From Pseudomonadota bacterium (GTDB taxonomy: Bacteria; Pseudomonadota; Alphaproteobacteria; Rhodobacterales; Rhodobacteraceae): a DNA stretch of 64,000 nt. Below, one piece after another: positions 18,668-29,938 of this stretch. The DNA lies in contig JAIUPD010000005.1 of assembly GCA_020161615.1 (NCBI GenBank), positions 248,001 through 312,000 on the forward strand, given 5' to 3'. How positions within the stretch are numbered: position 1 is the first letter of the stretch; every line of letters begins with the position of its first letter. A program made the position numbers and the translations under genes. The notes under the pieces were generated by a model. It was given only the letters and a program-made list of their open reading frames with translations. It was not told the origin of the DNA and did not search any database.

Positions 18668-20288
18668 GGATCTCGCTCACCAGCCTGTCCCCCTTGGGCG
18701 CGGCCCGCCTGAGCCGCGCCTCCAGCGCCAGCAGCCGCCGTGCCTCGGCCGCGTTCATTCCTGTAACCATGTCCCGATGCATCCGCAGCACGTCCGAGGG
18801 CGCGCGTTTCAGCGGCGTCGGCGCCAGCGCCGCCTGCATGTTCGTCAGTGCCCCGCCCTGCCCGGCCATCGCGGCGATCCTCAGCGAATCCAGCGCGTTG
18901 GTCAGCCGGTGTGCCCTGACCCGCGGCAAGGGCTGGCTGCGGAAGCCCGCGGCGAAGGGGATGTCCTTGAACGCCGGATACGCGCGGAAAATGGCGTCGT
19001 CGTGCAGCTTCTGGTCGCAGGTGACAGACCAGGGCAGCGAGAGGCCGAACTCCACGAAATCGGGATCCAGATAGGGGCAGAAGACCATCGCCGCGCCGCC
19101 CATCACGGCGGTCGAGACGAAGGAAATCTCGCGCCGAGTCCGGTGATAGAACCAGAAGGCCTGATACGGATCGGGCGCCGCATCATAGGCGCGGACCTCC
19201 TCGGCGATGCGGGCGATGGCCGCATCCTCCAGCCCGGGCGAGAGCCAGGCGCCGGCCCCGCCGCGATGCCCGTCGCGGCTGATCACGCCGCCGTGCCCCT
19301 CGGCCATGCCCCGCGCGATCCCCTCGTAATCGCCGCGCCGCGCACGCTCCATGAAGCCCGCCGCCCAATCGTCGGGGTTGGTCAGGATGTCGCCGCCGAT
19401 CCCGTCGACCGCGGCGTAGTCCGATCCGCTGAGGAAATCGTGCATCGGCATCATCTGCGCGTGTTCATCGGCGCAAAGCTGCGTCATCAAGAGCGCCCGG
19501 AGCGCGTCGCGCAGCCGGTAGCGCGGATGGCCCAGGATCGAATGCCGCACGCCGACCCGTTCGGCCACCGCGCGGGCTGCCTGAACCTCGGCATTCTGCA
19601 CGCGGCCGCCGTGGTGGAAGGTCACGCAAGTGTCGGGCAACCGCCCCTGATGCGCCATCTCCAGCAGGATATGCCGCGAATCCCGCCCGCCCGAGAGGGG
19701 CAGCGCGATAGGCCCGTCCCAGTCTTGCAGGAAGCGGCGGATGGCGGCGCGGGGGAGCTCGATGAAGCCCTCGACCGCCTGCGCGCGGCTGACATCCAGC
19801 GTCTTCGGCGCGGCCGGCCCGCCCGAGATCCGCCCCTGCCCCGCCTGCCAGTCGAGCCGTCCGTCGGGCGGCAGGACCTTGATATGCTTGAAGGGCGTAT
19901 CGCCACCGACGAAGAAACCGACGCGGTGAAAGACGGCCATCGCGACCGGATCGACCTCGGCATCCGCGCCCGCTGCCAGGAGCTGGAAAATCGAGGGCGA
20001 AACGCCGACCTGCCCGCCCTTCTGGTACACAAAGAGCGTAAAATAACCCAGCGCATCGACCCGCGCCGTCAGCCGGTCGCCATCCCAGGCCCATTCGCCC
20101 CAGAGCCCCCTCGGCCTGAGGTCCCCCGGCACCCGCATCCGGTGGCCGACGAGGGCCGAGGCGGTGCCCGAAACCCGCGTCTCCCCCTCCCGGTGGTCCA
20201 GGAACAGATAGGGCACCGCCGCCCCGGCATCGATCCAGGGTTTCGACTCGACCAGCGCCGCGCCGGGCACAGAAGCGTCACGTATCAT
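18657..20288 (-). CDS. asparagine-synthase-like amidotransferase, glutaminase cysteine absent
   Basis: The 543-residue protein contains the ATP-pyrophosphatase PP-loop LPLSGGRDSRHILLEMA (about residues 190-206), as in the synthetase domain of class B asparagine synthases. The N-terminus is MIRDASVPGAALV, so the catalytic Cys2 of the glutaminase domain is missing. Remnant Ntn-like strands remain (VDALGYFTLFVYQKGGQVGVS). It may use ammonia or act as an amide or lactam former rather than make asparagine. The overlap with the glycosyltransferase-like gene suggests a joint role in modifying a surface polymer or metabolite. The start at 20288 has only a weak ribosome binding site. Confidence 0.72.
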   Translation of the reverse strand: MIRDASVPGAALVESKPWIDAGAAVPYLFLDHREGETRVSGTASALVGHRMRVPGDLRPRGLWGEWAWDGDRLTARVDALGYFTLFVYQKGGQVGVSPSIFQLLAAGADAEVDPVAMAVFHRVGFFVGGDTPFKHIKVLPPDGRLDWQAGQGRISGGPAAPKTLDVSRAQAVEGFIELPRAAIRRFLQDWDGPIALPLSGGRDSRHILLEMAHQGRLPDTCVTFHHGGRVQNAEVQAARAVAERVGVRHSILGHPRYRLRDALRALLMTQLCADEHAQMMPMHDFLSGSDYAAVDGIGGDILTNPDDWAAGFMERARRGDYEGIARGMAEGHGGVISRDGHRGGAGAWLSPGLEDAAIARIAEEVRAYDAAPDPYQAFWFYHRTRREISFVSTAVMGGAAMVFCPYLDPDFVEFGLSLPWSVTCDQKLHDDAIFRAYPAFKDIPFAAGFRSQPLPRVRAHRLTNALDSLRIAAMAGQGGALTNMQAALAPTPLKRAPSDVLRMHRDMVTGMNAAEARRLLALEARLRRAAPKGDRLVSEIHGG

Positions 20289-20385
20289 GCTGTCTTTCAC
20301 TGCCCGATCCCGGATCTGGGGCGCCCCTCGCGCCGCCCGGGTGCCGCGCAAGGCTAGGGCCCGCGCCGCCTCCGGGCAAGCTGTG

Positions 20386-20916
20386 TCAGGCGCCGAAACC
20401 GCCGTAATTGCCGCGATGGAAGACCAGCGGCAGGCCCCGCCGGTGCCGCGCGGCCAGAACCCGGCCGACGACGATGGCATGATCGCCCCCCTCGTGCACC
20501 GCCTCGCGCGCGCATTCGAAGACCGCCAAGCAGCCCGGCAACACCGGCACGCCCTGCGCGTTGACGGCCACGCCCGGCAGGTCGAAATCGTGCCCCTGCC
20601 GGGCGAAATGACGGCCCAGTTCGAATTGTTCGGCGGCCAGCACATGGATCGCGAAATGCTCGGCCTCGACAAAAGCGTCGAAGCGGCGCGAGAAACGGCC
20701 GGGCGACCACAGCACCAGCGGCGGCGCCATCGAGAGCGAGGCAAAGGAATTCGCCGTGATGCCCAGGGGACCGATGGAAGATTGCGCCGTGATCACCGTC
20801 ACGCCGGTCGCGAATGCGCCCAGGGCATCGCGGAATTCGCGTTCGGTACCCGGGCCGGGGACGAAACTGGGGGGCTCGGTCGGGTCGCTCATCCGCTCCG
20901 CGCGTGCATAAGTCAT
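20386..20916 (-). CDS. flavin reductase family protein (FMN-binding)
   Basis: This 176-residue protein has the flavin-reductase fold: FRDALGAFATGVTVITAQSS, GITANSFASLSMAPPLVLWSP and the C-terminal HEGGDHAIVVGRVLAARHR. Such proteins supply reduced FMN or FAD to two-component monooxygenases, but no oxygenase gene adjoins it. The ATG at 20916 follows CTAGGAACACC. A second ATG at 20892, with GGAG 4 bases upstream, is also possible. It is divergent from the nucleoside hydrolase gene across 222 bases. Confidence 0.85.
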   Translation of the reverse strand: MTYARAERMSDPTEPPSFVPGPGTEREFRDALGAFATGVTVITAQSSIGPLGITANSFASLSMAPPLVLWSPGRFSRRFDAFVEAEHFAIHVLAAEQFELGRHFARQGHDFDLPGVAVNAQGVPVLPGCLAVFECAREAVHEGGDHAIVVGRVLAARHRRGLPLVFHRGNYGGFGA

Positions 20917-21138
20917 CGGGGTGTTCCTAGCCTGTCCTGCCCCCTGATTACCAGTCAAAGAGGGCCAATTTACGGCAAGATAATCCGCCCGGCGCCCGGG
21001 TCGAGGCGGGTCGGGCCGCAGCGCTCGACAAGACCTGACCATTTGGTTAAAAGGGGGGCTTGCTTTTCACGGACACTCGGCTTTGCAACTCGGGGTTGCC
21101 GCCCCGACCATGGCGCTTTCACTCACGGACCTTTTTTC

Positions 21139-22065
21139 ATGCCTCGCAAGATCATCATCGACACCGACCCCGGCCAGGACGACGCCGTGGCGATCCTGCT
21201 GGCCCTGGCCTCGCCCGAGCTGGAGGTTCTGGGCCTGACCTGCGTCGCGGGCAACGTGCCGCTTTCGCGCACCCAGCGCAACGCGCGGGTGGTCTGCGAA
21301 CTGGCCGGCCGCACCGGGGTGAAGGTCTTTGCCGGCTGCGACCGTCCCCTGGTCCGGCCGCTGGTCACTGCCGAGCATGTGCACGGCAAGAGCGGCCTCG
21401 ACGGCGCCGACCTGCCTGAGCCGGTCATGCCGCTGCAAGACGGCCACGCGGTCGATTTCATCATCGAGACGGCACGCGCCCGGGACGGTATCACGCTGGT
21501 GGCCATCGGCCCCCTGACCAATATCGCCACCGCCCTGCAAAAAGCCCCCGACATCGCCGCCAGGATCGACGAGATCGTCATCATGGGCGGCGCCTATTTC
21601 GAGGTCGGCAACATCACCCCCGCGGCCGAGTTCAACGTCTTCGTCGACCCCGAGGCCGCGGCCATCGTTTTCGCCTCGGGCGTCCGGCTGACGGTGATGC
21701 CGCTCGACGTGACGCACAAGGTGCTGGCGACAAGACCCCGGATCGAGGCCCTGCGCGCGCTGGGTCCGGTGGGCGAGGTGGTCGCCGCCTGGACCGATTT
21801 CTTCGAACGGTTCGACAGGGAGAAATACGGCTCGGACGGCGCGCCCCTGCACGACCCCTGCACCATCGCCTGGCTGATCAGGCCCGAGCTCTTCTCGGGC
21901 CGCCAGATCAATGTCGAAATCGAGACGCAATCGCCCCTCACGCTGGGCATGACGGTGGCCGATTGGTGGGGAATCACCGACCGGCCGAAGAATGCGTTCT
22001 TCGTCGGCAGCTGCGACGCGGACGGCTTCTATGCGCTGCTGACCGAGCGGTTGGGGCGACTCTGA
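21139..22065 (+). CDS. inosine/uridine-preferring nucleoside hydrolase
   Basis: The enzyme hydrolyses the N-glycosidic bond of ribonucleosides in salvage or catabolism. The 308-residue protein starts MPRKIIIDTDPGQDDAVAIL, containing the DTDPGxDDA calcium-binding signature (residues 8-16). It also has VAIGPLTNIATAL, IVIMGGAYFEVGNITPAAEF and HDPCTIAWL. These match the IU-nucleoside hydrolase family throughout. No ribosome binding site is obvious before the ATG (CGGACCTTTTTTC). It stands alone between two divergent or convergent neighbours. Confidence 0.93.
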   Translation: MPRKIIIDTDPGQDDAVAILLALASPELEVLGLTCVAGNVPLSRTQRNARVVCELAGRTGVKVFAGCDRPLVRPLVTAEHVHGKSGLDGADLPEPVMPLQDGHAVDFIIETARARDGITLVAIGPLTNIATALQKAPDIAARIDEIVIMGGAYFEVGNITPAAEFNVFVDPEAAAIVFASGVRLTVMPLDVTHKVLATRPRIEALRALGPVGEVVAAWTDFFERFDREKYGSDGAPLHDPCTIAWLIRPELFSGRQINVEIETQSPLTLGMTVADWWGITDRPKNAFFVGSCDADGFYALLTERLGRL

Positions 22066-22323
22066 CCCGCCTGGTGCCTGCGAGCGCGCAGCCTAGGAGG
22101 GTCTTCGCGTGGGGATGTGTCCTGCGGTGGCGCGTGTGAGCACGCCCCCTGCTGGATGGTGGTTTGTCCCGGGTTGGTGGGATGAAATCCCATCCTACGG
22201 GGACGGGCGCCGATCCGTAGGGTGGGGTTTCACCCCACCGTCGCGGAACCTGTAGGGTGCGTGCTCACATGCGTCAAAACCGACCGCCCCCAAAACACCT
22301 CCGCGGGTGGGGTTTCACCCCCC
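22066..22323. repeat. cluster of REP-like palindromes in a convergent intergenic region
   Basis: Between the nucleoside hydrolase and EamA genes lie four or five copies of a short imperfect palindrome. Two are clear: 22176-22198 (GGTGGGAT-GAA-ATCCCATCC plus CTAC) and 22217-22239 (GTAGGGTGGGG-TTT-CACCCCACC). A variant with GGTGCGTGCTCACATGCG is at 22252-22273, and a partial copy overlaps the end of the region at 22305-22322. No gene is visible. Confidence 0.8.
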
Positions 22324-23205
22324 TCACCGCCGGTTGATCAACACCAGCCCCGCCACCAGCAGGACCAGCGCCACCGGCGTGACCCAGGTCACCGCCTCGC
22401 CCAGCACCAGCCAGCCCAGCAGCGCGCTCAGCACCGGGGTCAGGAAACTGAAACTCGCGACAGTCGAGGCATAGTATTTCCCGATCAGCCAGAACCAGGT
22501 GACGAAGCCCAGGCAGACCACGCCCACCGCCTGCACCACCAGCATGACCGCCTGAGTCAGATCGAACTCCCTGACCAGCGGCAGGCCGAACAGCGGCGCC
22601 GTCGCGGTCAGCAGCACGGCGGAGACCAGCACCTGCCAGAAAATCTGCGCCTCGGCCGAGGCGGTGCCGAACCGGGTCTTGCGCGACACGACCACCACGC
22701 CGGCCCAGCACATGCCCGCCACGATGGCCGCCAGATCGCCCAGGATCCCCCCCTCGCCCGCGCCGCCGCGCCCGGCCACCGTCAGCACCACGCCCGAGAA
22801 GCCGAGCGCGAAGCCCAAGGCCCGCTTCGGCGTCAGCCGCTCGCCCGGAAACAGGAAATGCGCCGCCAGCGCCAGCCAGATCGGCATCGCGTAGAAAAGG
22901 GACGAGGCCCGCACCACGCTGGTGTGATCCAGCGCCAGGAACAGGAACAGGAACTCGCCTGAAAAAAGCAGCCCCGCCAGAAGCCCCACGCCCCAGAGCT
23001 CCAGCCGCGGCGAGAGCCTCCGCAACCGCATCCAGAGCAGCAGGAACCCCAGCGCCACGATGGAGCGCACGCCGGCGAAGAAGGCCGGCTGCAACCCCTC
23101 GTTTCCCAGCTTGATCATCAGGTTGTTGGCGCCAAACAACATGGCCAGCCCCAGCATGAGCCAGAAGCCCTGCGTGTCGAGCGGTCGGCGAGTGGGGATT
23201 GTCAT
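22324..23205 (-). CDS. EamA-family (DMT) transporter
   Basis: A 293-residue inner membrane protein with about ten hydrophobic spans in two EamA repeats (LMLGLAMLFGANNLMIKLG at the start, WAGVVVVSRK and VAQAVGVVCLGFVTWFWLIG later). These drug/metabolite exporters usually carry amino acids or small metabolites; the substrate cannot be told from sequence. The ATG at 23205 is preferred over 23217 because GCAGGAAATC places AGGA at good spacing before it. It is divergent from a second EamA gene 83 bases away. Confidence 0.88.
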   Translation of the reverse strand: MTIPTRRPLDTQGFWLMLGLAMLFGANNLMIKLGNEGLQPAFFAGVRSIVALGFLLLWMRLRRLSPRLELWGVGLLAGLLFSGEFLFLFLALDHTSVVRASSLFYAMPIWLALAAHFLFPGERLTPKRALGFALGFSGVVLTVAGRGGAGEGGILGDLAAIVAGMCWAGVVVVSRKTRFGTASAEAQIFWQVLVSAVLLTATAPLFGLPLVREFDLTQAVMLVVQAVGVVCLGFVTWFWLIGKYYASTVASFSFLTPVLSALLGWLVLGEAVTWVTPVALVLLVAGLVLINRR

Positions 23206-23288
23206 GATTTCCTGCACAGGTTAAGGGCGCACAGGTAAGCCCCCGTGCCCGATGGGGTCAAGCCCCCAAGCCCCGGCAGGAGAACGCC

Positions 23289-25584
<2,296 letters not shown>

Positions 25585-25607
25585 GATCCCGCAGGGCTCT
25601 CGAACGG

Positions 25608-25634
25608 CGGCGCGGTTCCCCCGGGACCGCGCCG
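25608..25634 (+). terminator. eno transcription-end hairpin
   Basis: CGGCGCGGT, a nine-base loop, then ACCGCGCCG lies 23 bases after the eno stop. It lacks a strong T run, so efficiency is uncertain. Confidence 0.45.
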
Positions 25635-25808
25635 TCTGCGTTGCGGGGACGGGCCGAGCCCCGGAAGGGCGCAGCGATCCCTGCCGCGCCGGGCCATTTT
25701 TCCTGACAATTTGACGGGTTAAACGGGAATTAACGCCGCGATGCCTAGGCTGGAAGGGCAATCAGACCAGAGGACCCTTTCCATCAGAGGATTATCCAGA
25801 GGTTCATC

Positions 25809-26210
25809 ATGACCAGCGTCCTGTCTCCTGTTGCCCCGCCCGGGGCCTTCGCGCGCGACGCTCTGACCACCCTGCTCAGCGCCGTGCCCCGCACCGCGGC
25901 CCCCGTCGCCAAGGTGGAAAGTGCCCGCGCCGTCAAACCGGTCGACGTTGCCCCCCGCAGCGAAAGGCTGCGCAACCCGGCCGAGCGCGAGCGCCCCGTG
26001 GGTCCGCCCCCCTCGTTCGAGATCAACGTGCTGCAGGACATTCGCACGCGGCTGGCCGAACCGCCGCTGGCCCTCGCCCCCGAAAACGACGCGCCGGTCC
26101 TTCCCGACGCCCGCAGCGACCAGCTCGAGGGCCCGGAACCGGCCGAGCCGCCGACCCGCCCCACCGGCGCCGAGGCCGAGCCGGCGCATCTGCTCGACCG
26201 GAAGGTCTGA
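25809..26210 (+). CDS. hypothetical protein, 133 aa, proline-rich
   Basis: An isolated gene with a TTGACG-GGTTAAACGGG-AATTAAC stretch and a CCTAGGCTGG element upstream (25711-25755), so it probably has its own promoter. CCAGAGG precedes the ATG at suitable distance. The protein is rich in Pro, Ala, Glu and Arg, has no membrane span, and has one helical segment in the middle (FEINVLQDIRTRLAEPPL). It is probably mostly disordered. I do not recognise a family. Codon usage is native. Confidence 0.55.
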   Translation: MTSVLSPVAPPGAFARDALTTLLSAVPRTAAPVAKVESARAVKPVDVAPRSERLRNPAERERPVGPPPSFEINVLQDIRTRLAEPPLALAPENDAPVLPDARSDQLEGPEPAEPPTRPTGAEAEPAHLLDRKV

Positions 26211-26582
26211 GGGAACACGCCAGCGCCCGACCGGCAGACCGATGCCCGGTGAGCGCCCGTTGGCGTCCCGACGCTGCCCCCCAACGGCGAAGCACCGGGG
26301 GCACCGGCCACCCAGATCGATCCCCACGCCGCCCGCCAGTGCGGCACGCGGTGACCAGCACCGCAACGCTGCTTGCACAGCGACTCGGTCAGGCCAGCCT
26401 CCTGGACACGACGATCCCTCGACCGGAAACGGTCAGGACGGCGCCCGCAGAAGGGGCAATACCATCCTACGCAATGCCCCGCGCAAAAGGACCGGCGCGT
26501 CGGGAGGGACCGCGCCGGTCGCAGGTGGGGAAGCCCCCCAAGGGCCACCCGGTTTATTCCGTCACCCTGCGTCCCGGGGGGC
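26211..26582. other. 372-bp non-coding interval
   Basis: This stretch lies between the 133-aa gene and the convergent preA gene. The open frames crossing it have no recognisable protein features. Its main visible structure is the 10-bp-stem hairpin at 26490-26520. The rest is ordinary G/C-rich sequence. Confidence 0.5.
26482..26520 (-). terminator. preA operon terminator
   Basis: On the minus strand GACCGGCGCG, an 11-base loop, and CGCGCCGGTC are followed by CTTTTGCG, about 60 bases after the preA stop. The stem is perfect and the T tract modest. It would end the preT-GFA-preA transcript. Confidence 0.65.
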
Positions 26583-27887
26583 TTATTCCGCCGCCCGTGC
26601 CATCGGGTTGTTCGGATGCACCGTCCAGTCGCCATGGTCGGCCGGGACGATCTTGCCCGTGCGCTGGTCCAACGCCCCCGGCGCCACCTTCTCCATGGTG
26701 ATGCAATCCTCGACCGGGCAGACATTGACGCAGAGGTTGCAGGCCACGCATTCGGCGTCATTCACCTCGAACACCCGCCCCGGCTTCATCCAGATCGCCT
26801 GATGCGAGGTATCCTCGCAAGCCGCATAGCAGCGCCCGCAGGAGATGCACTTGTCCTGGTCGATCTTCGCCTTGGTCACGTAATTCAGGTTCAGATATTG
26901 CCAGTCGGTCACATTCGGCACCGCCCGGCCCACCACCTCCTCGATCGAGGAGAGGCCCTTGCGGTCCATCCACAGGGACAGGCCGGCCGTCATCTCCTTG
27001 ATGATCCCGAAGCCATAGGTCATGGTCGCGGTGCAGACCTGCACATTCCCCGCGCCCAGGGACAGGAATTCCGCCGCATCGCGCCAGGTCGTCACCCCGC
27101 CGATGCCGCTGATCGGCAGGCCGCGGGTTTCGGCATCCCGCGCGATCTCGGCCACCATGTTCAACGCGATGGGCTTCACCGCCGGGCCGCAATAGCCGCC
27201 ATGCGTGCCCTTTCCGTCAATGGTCGGCTCCGGCGCGAAATCGTCCAGATCCACCGAGGTGATGGAATTGATCGTATTGATCAGGCTGACCGCATCCGCC
27301 CCGCCCCTGAGCGCCGCCCGCGCGGGCAGGCGGACATCGGTGATATTGGGCGTCAGCTTCACGATCACCGGCATCCGCGTGTTCTGCTTGCACCAGCGGG
27401 TGATCATCTCGATCAGATCGGGGTTTTGCCCCACTGCCGCGCCCATGCCGCGCTCGGACATGCCATGCGGACAGCCGCAGTTCAGCTCGATCCCGTCGGC
27501 ACCGGTTTCCTCGACCAGGGGCAGGATCGCCTTCCAGGCCTCCTCGACGCAGGGCACCATCAGCGAGGCGATCAGCGCCCGGTCGGGGTAATCGCGCTTC
27601 ACCGCCTTCATCTCGCGCAGGTTCACCTCGAGCGGCCGGTCGGTGATCAGCTCGATGTTGTTCAACCCCAAAAGCCGCCGGTCGGCGCCCCAGATCGCGC
27701 CATAGCGGGGCCCGTTCACGTTGACCACCGGCGGCCCCGCCTCGCCCAGGGTCTTCCACACCACCCCGCCCCACCCGGCCTCGAAGGCACGGCGGACGTT
27801 GTATTCCTTGTCGGTCGGCGGCGCCGAGGCCAGCCAGAACGGGTTCGGCGATTTGATGCCGACAAAGGTCGAAGTCAGGTTGGCCAT
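26583..27887 (-). CDS. preA: NAD-dependent dihydropyrimidine dehydrogenase subunit PreA
   Basis: PreA is the FMN and iron-sulfur subunit that reduces uracil and thymine to dihydropyrimidines, first step of reductive pyrimidine degradation. The 434-residue protein has the dihydroorotate-dehydrogenase-like barrel (LTSTFVGIKSPNPFWLASAP, then ELNCGCPHGMSERGMG with the active-site cysteine region). The C-terminus has two 4Fe-4S motifs: CISCGRCYAACEDTSHQ and CVACNLCVNVCPVEDC. It follows the GFA gene by one base and its partner preT lies two genes upstream, so the operon is preT-GFA-preA. Confidence 0.95.
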   Translation of the reverse strand: MANLTSTFVGIKSPNPFWLASAPPTDKEYNVRRAFEAGWGGVVWKTLGEAGPPVVNVNGPRYGAIWGADRRLLGLNNIELITDRPLEVNLREMKAVKRDYPDRALIASLMVPCVEEAWKAILPLVEETGADGIELNCGCPHGMSERGMGAAVGQNPDLIEMITRWCKQNTRMPVIVKLTPNITDVRLPARAALRGGADAVSLINTINSITSVDLDDFAPEPTIDGKGTHGGYCGPAVKPIALNMVAEIARDAETRGLPISGIGGVTTWRDAAEFLSLGAGNVQVCTATMTYGFGIIKEMTAGLSLWMDRKGLSSIEEVVGRAVPNVTDWQYLNLNYVTKAKIDQDKCISCGRCYAACEDTSHQAIWMKPGRVFEVNDAECVACNLCVNVCPVEDCITMEKVAPGALDQRTGKIVPADHGDWTVHPNNPMARAAE

Positions 27888-27888
27888 C

Positions 27889-28374
27889 TCAGCTCTCCTG
27901 TGACGCGATCAGCGTTGCGTATTCCGCCAAGAGCGGGCCGAAGGCCTCGTCCGGCGGGAAACTCTCGTATTTGTGGGGCGCCGGGGTTTCGGCCCAGGGC
28001 AGACGCTCGGCGGTGCAGGTCTCGACGAAGGGCACGAAGCCCGAAGGGTCGTCCAGCATCACCGCCCGGACATTGAGGAAGGGCGCGCCCTCGATCCGGG
28101 TGAAGACCCAGCTCAGACACTCGGCGCAATGCATGTGTTGCAGCGCCGGGTTCTTCATGCCGCCCACGACCGGCGCGCCCGCCAGAACCTCGAACCCCTC
28201 GCCCGGGACCATGAGCGTGGTGGAAAAGGCGCTGCCCGACATGCGCTGACAGCCCCGGCAATGGCAGGCGGCGGTGGCGATGGGCTGGGCTGTCACCCGA
28301 AACCGCAGCGCGCCACAACGGCACCCCCCTTCGGCCGGCAAGGCATAGGGACGAAAGAGCGCGACGCCGCTCAT
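27889..28374 (-). CDS. GFA (CENP-V-like) zinc-binding domain protein
   Basis: The 161-residue protein has the zinc-site pattern of the glutathione-dependent formaldehyde-activating (GFA/CENP-V) family: GGCRCGALRFRV, ACHCRGCQRMSGSAFS and HMHCAECLSWVFT. The true substrates of this family are mostly unknown, and activation of S-hydroxymethyl-glutathione is disputed. The ATG at 28374 overlaps the preT stop by 4 bases and the stop is one base from preA, so it is translationally coupled inside a pyrimidine-degradation operon. A role with reactive carbonyl products is conceivable but unproven. Confidence 0.85.
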   Translation of the reverse strand: MSGVALFRPYALPAEGGCRCGALRFRVTAQPIATAACHCRGCQRMSGSAFSTTLMVPGEGFEVLAGAPVVGGMKNPALQHMHCAECLSWVFTRIEGAPFLNVRAVMLDDPSGFVPFVETCTAERLPWAETPAPHKYESFPPDEAFGPLLAEYATLIASQES

Positions 28375-29693
28375 GGGCAAAGCGCCCGATGGATGTCCAT
28401 GGCCGCATCGCGCCCCTGGGCCACGGCGGTGACGGTCAGATCTTCGCCGCCGGTCGCGCAATCGCCCCCCGCCCAGACCCCGGGGAGCGAGGTGCGTCCG
28501 CCCGCGTCCACGGCGATCTTGCCGCCCTCCAGCGCCAGCCCCTCGGGCTGACCCGAAAGCGTCTGGCCGATGGCCTTGAACACCTGATCGGCCTTCAGGG
28601 TGAAGGTCTCGCCGGTCTTCTCCAGCCCCGCCGCCCCGCTGCGGGTATAGGCGAAGGTCACGCCCTCGGCCGTGACCGCCACCGGCATGGCATTGGTGAG
28701 GATGCTGACCCCTTCGGTCGCGGCATGGTCGAGTTCGTAATCCGAGGCCGACATGGCCGCGCGGTCGCGGCGATAGACGATCGAGACATGCTCGGCCCCC
28801 AGCAGCCGCGATTGCACCGCCGCATCGACGGCCGTCATGCCGCCGCCGATGACCACCACATTGCGCCCGATCGGCAGGCGCGACTTGTCCTCGATCTGCC
28901 GCAATTCCTCGATGAAATCGACTGCATCGCGCACGAAGGGCAGATCCTCGCCCGCGACCCGCAGCGCGTTCACGCCCTGCAGGCCGATCCCCAGGAACAG
29001 CGCGTCGTACTGGGCCTTGAGCCCGTCCAGCGTCAGCCCGGCGCCCAGCGCCTGCCCGGTCTTCACCGTGATCCCGCCGATCCGCAGCAGCCAGTCGACC
29101 TCGGCCTGGGCGATGCCATTCGCGGCCTTGTAGGCGGCGATCCCGTATTCGTTGAGGCCCCCGGCCCTGGGCCGCGTGTCATAGAGCGTCACCGCATGGC
29201 CCAGCATCGCCAGCCGATGCGCCGCGGACAGGCCCGCGGGACCGGCGCCAACCACGGCAACCGACTTGCCGGTCGCGGGCGCGCGGGTGAAAGGATGCTC
29301 ATTGGCCAGCAGCAGGCCATCCGTCGCATAGCGCTGCAGCCGGCCGATCTCGACCGGGTTGCCCTCGGCCTCGTTCCTGACGCAGGCGCCTTCGCAGAGC
29401 GTCTCGGTCGGGCAGACCCGGGCGCACATCGCGCCAAGGATGTTCTGCGACAGGATGGTGCGCGCCGCGCCCTCGGGCTGGCCCGCCTGGATCTGCCGGA
29501 TGAAGAGCGGAATGTCGATCGCCGTGGGACAGGCGGTCACACAGGGCGCGTCATGGCAGAAATAGCAACGATCGGCGGCCACGCGGGCCTCGTGATCGTC
29601 GAGGATCGGATAGAGATCGTCGAAATGCGCGGCCAGCGTCGCATCGTCCAGACGCCCGGCCACGATGCCGTCGGTCTGCGGGGAATTCGTCAC
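28371..29693 (-). CDS. preT: NAD-dependent dihydropyrimidine dehydrogenase subunit PreT
   Basis: PreT is the FAD/NADH electron-input subunit of dihydropyrimidine dehydrogenase, similar to glutamate synthase small subunits. The 440-residue protein has N-terminal iron-sulfur cysteines (CYFCHDAPCVTACPTAIDIP and CARVCPTETLCEGAC). An FAD motif follows (VAVVGAGPAGLSAAHRLAMLG), then an NAD(P) motif (NVVVIGGGMTAVDAAVQ), and it ends with WAGGDCATGGEDLTVTAVAQG. It is the first gene of the preT-GFA-preA operon. Confidence 0.93.
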   Translation of the reverse strand: MTNSPQTDGIVAGRLDDATLAAHFDDLYPILDDHEARVAADRCYFCHDAPCVTACPTAIDIPLFIRQIQAGQPEGAARTILSQNILGAMCARVCPTETLCEGACVRNEAEGNPVEIGRLQRYATDGLLLANEHPFTRAPATGKSVAVVGAGPAGLSAAHRLAMLGHAVTLYDTRPRAGGLNEYGIAAYKAANGIAQAEVDWLLRIGGITVKTGQALGAGLTLDGLKAQYDALFLGIGLQGVNALRVAGEDLPFVRDAVDFIEELRQIEDKSRLPIGRNVVVIGGGMTAVDAAVQSRLLGAEHVSIVYRRDRAAMSASDYELDHAATEGVSILTNAMPVAVTAEGVTFAYTRSGAAGLEKTGETFTLKADQVFKAIGQTLSGQPEGLALEGGKIAVDAGGRTSLPGVWAGGDCATGGEDLTVTAVAQGRDAAMDIHRALCP

Positions 29694-29938
29694 GGGCTAC
29701 CTCCCGGGTTGGCTGTGCGAAGGTCCCCAGCTTGCCACGGTTCAAAATTTTATCAACGGGTAAAATTTTGAAATCGCGCGAGCGACGCGATTTGCCCAAA
29801 TTGCAGGCAATCGGACCGCGTGTTGGGATGAAATCCCACCCTACCCGTCGTCGCCGTAGGGTGGGATTTCATCCCACCAAGCACACCCCAAGCCAGTGCC
29901 GCCCCGTAGGGTGGGATTCATCCCACCACCCCGCCCCG
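29694..29938. repeat. three REP-like palindromes between aroB and preT
   Basis: Copies lie at 29822-29844 (reverse orientation, GTTGGGATG...CCCACCCTAC), 29856-29878 (GTAGGGTGGGAT...ATCCCACC) and 29906-29927 (one base shorter in the loop). They fill the space between the aroB stop and the preT start, both on the minus strand. Near 29745-29770 there is also a short AT-rich inverted sequence: TTCAAAATTTTATC, a few bases, then GGTAAAATTTTGAA, which can pair and may serve as promoter or operator for preT. Confidence 0.8.
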
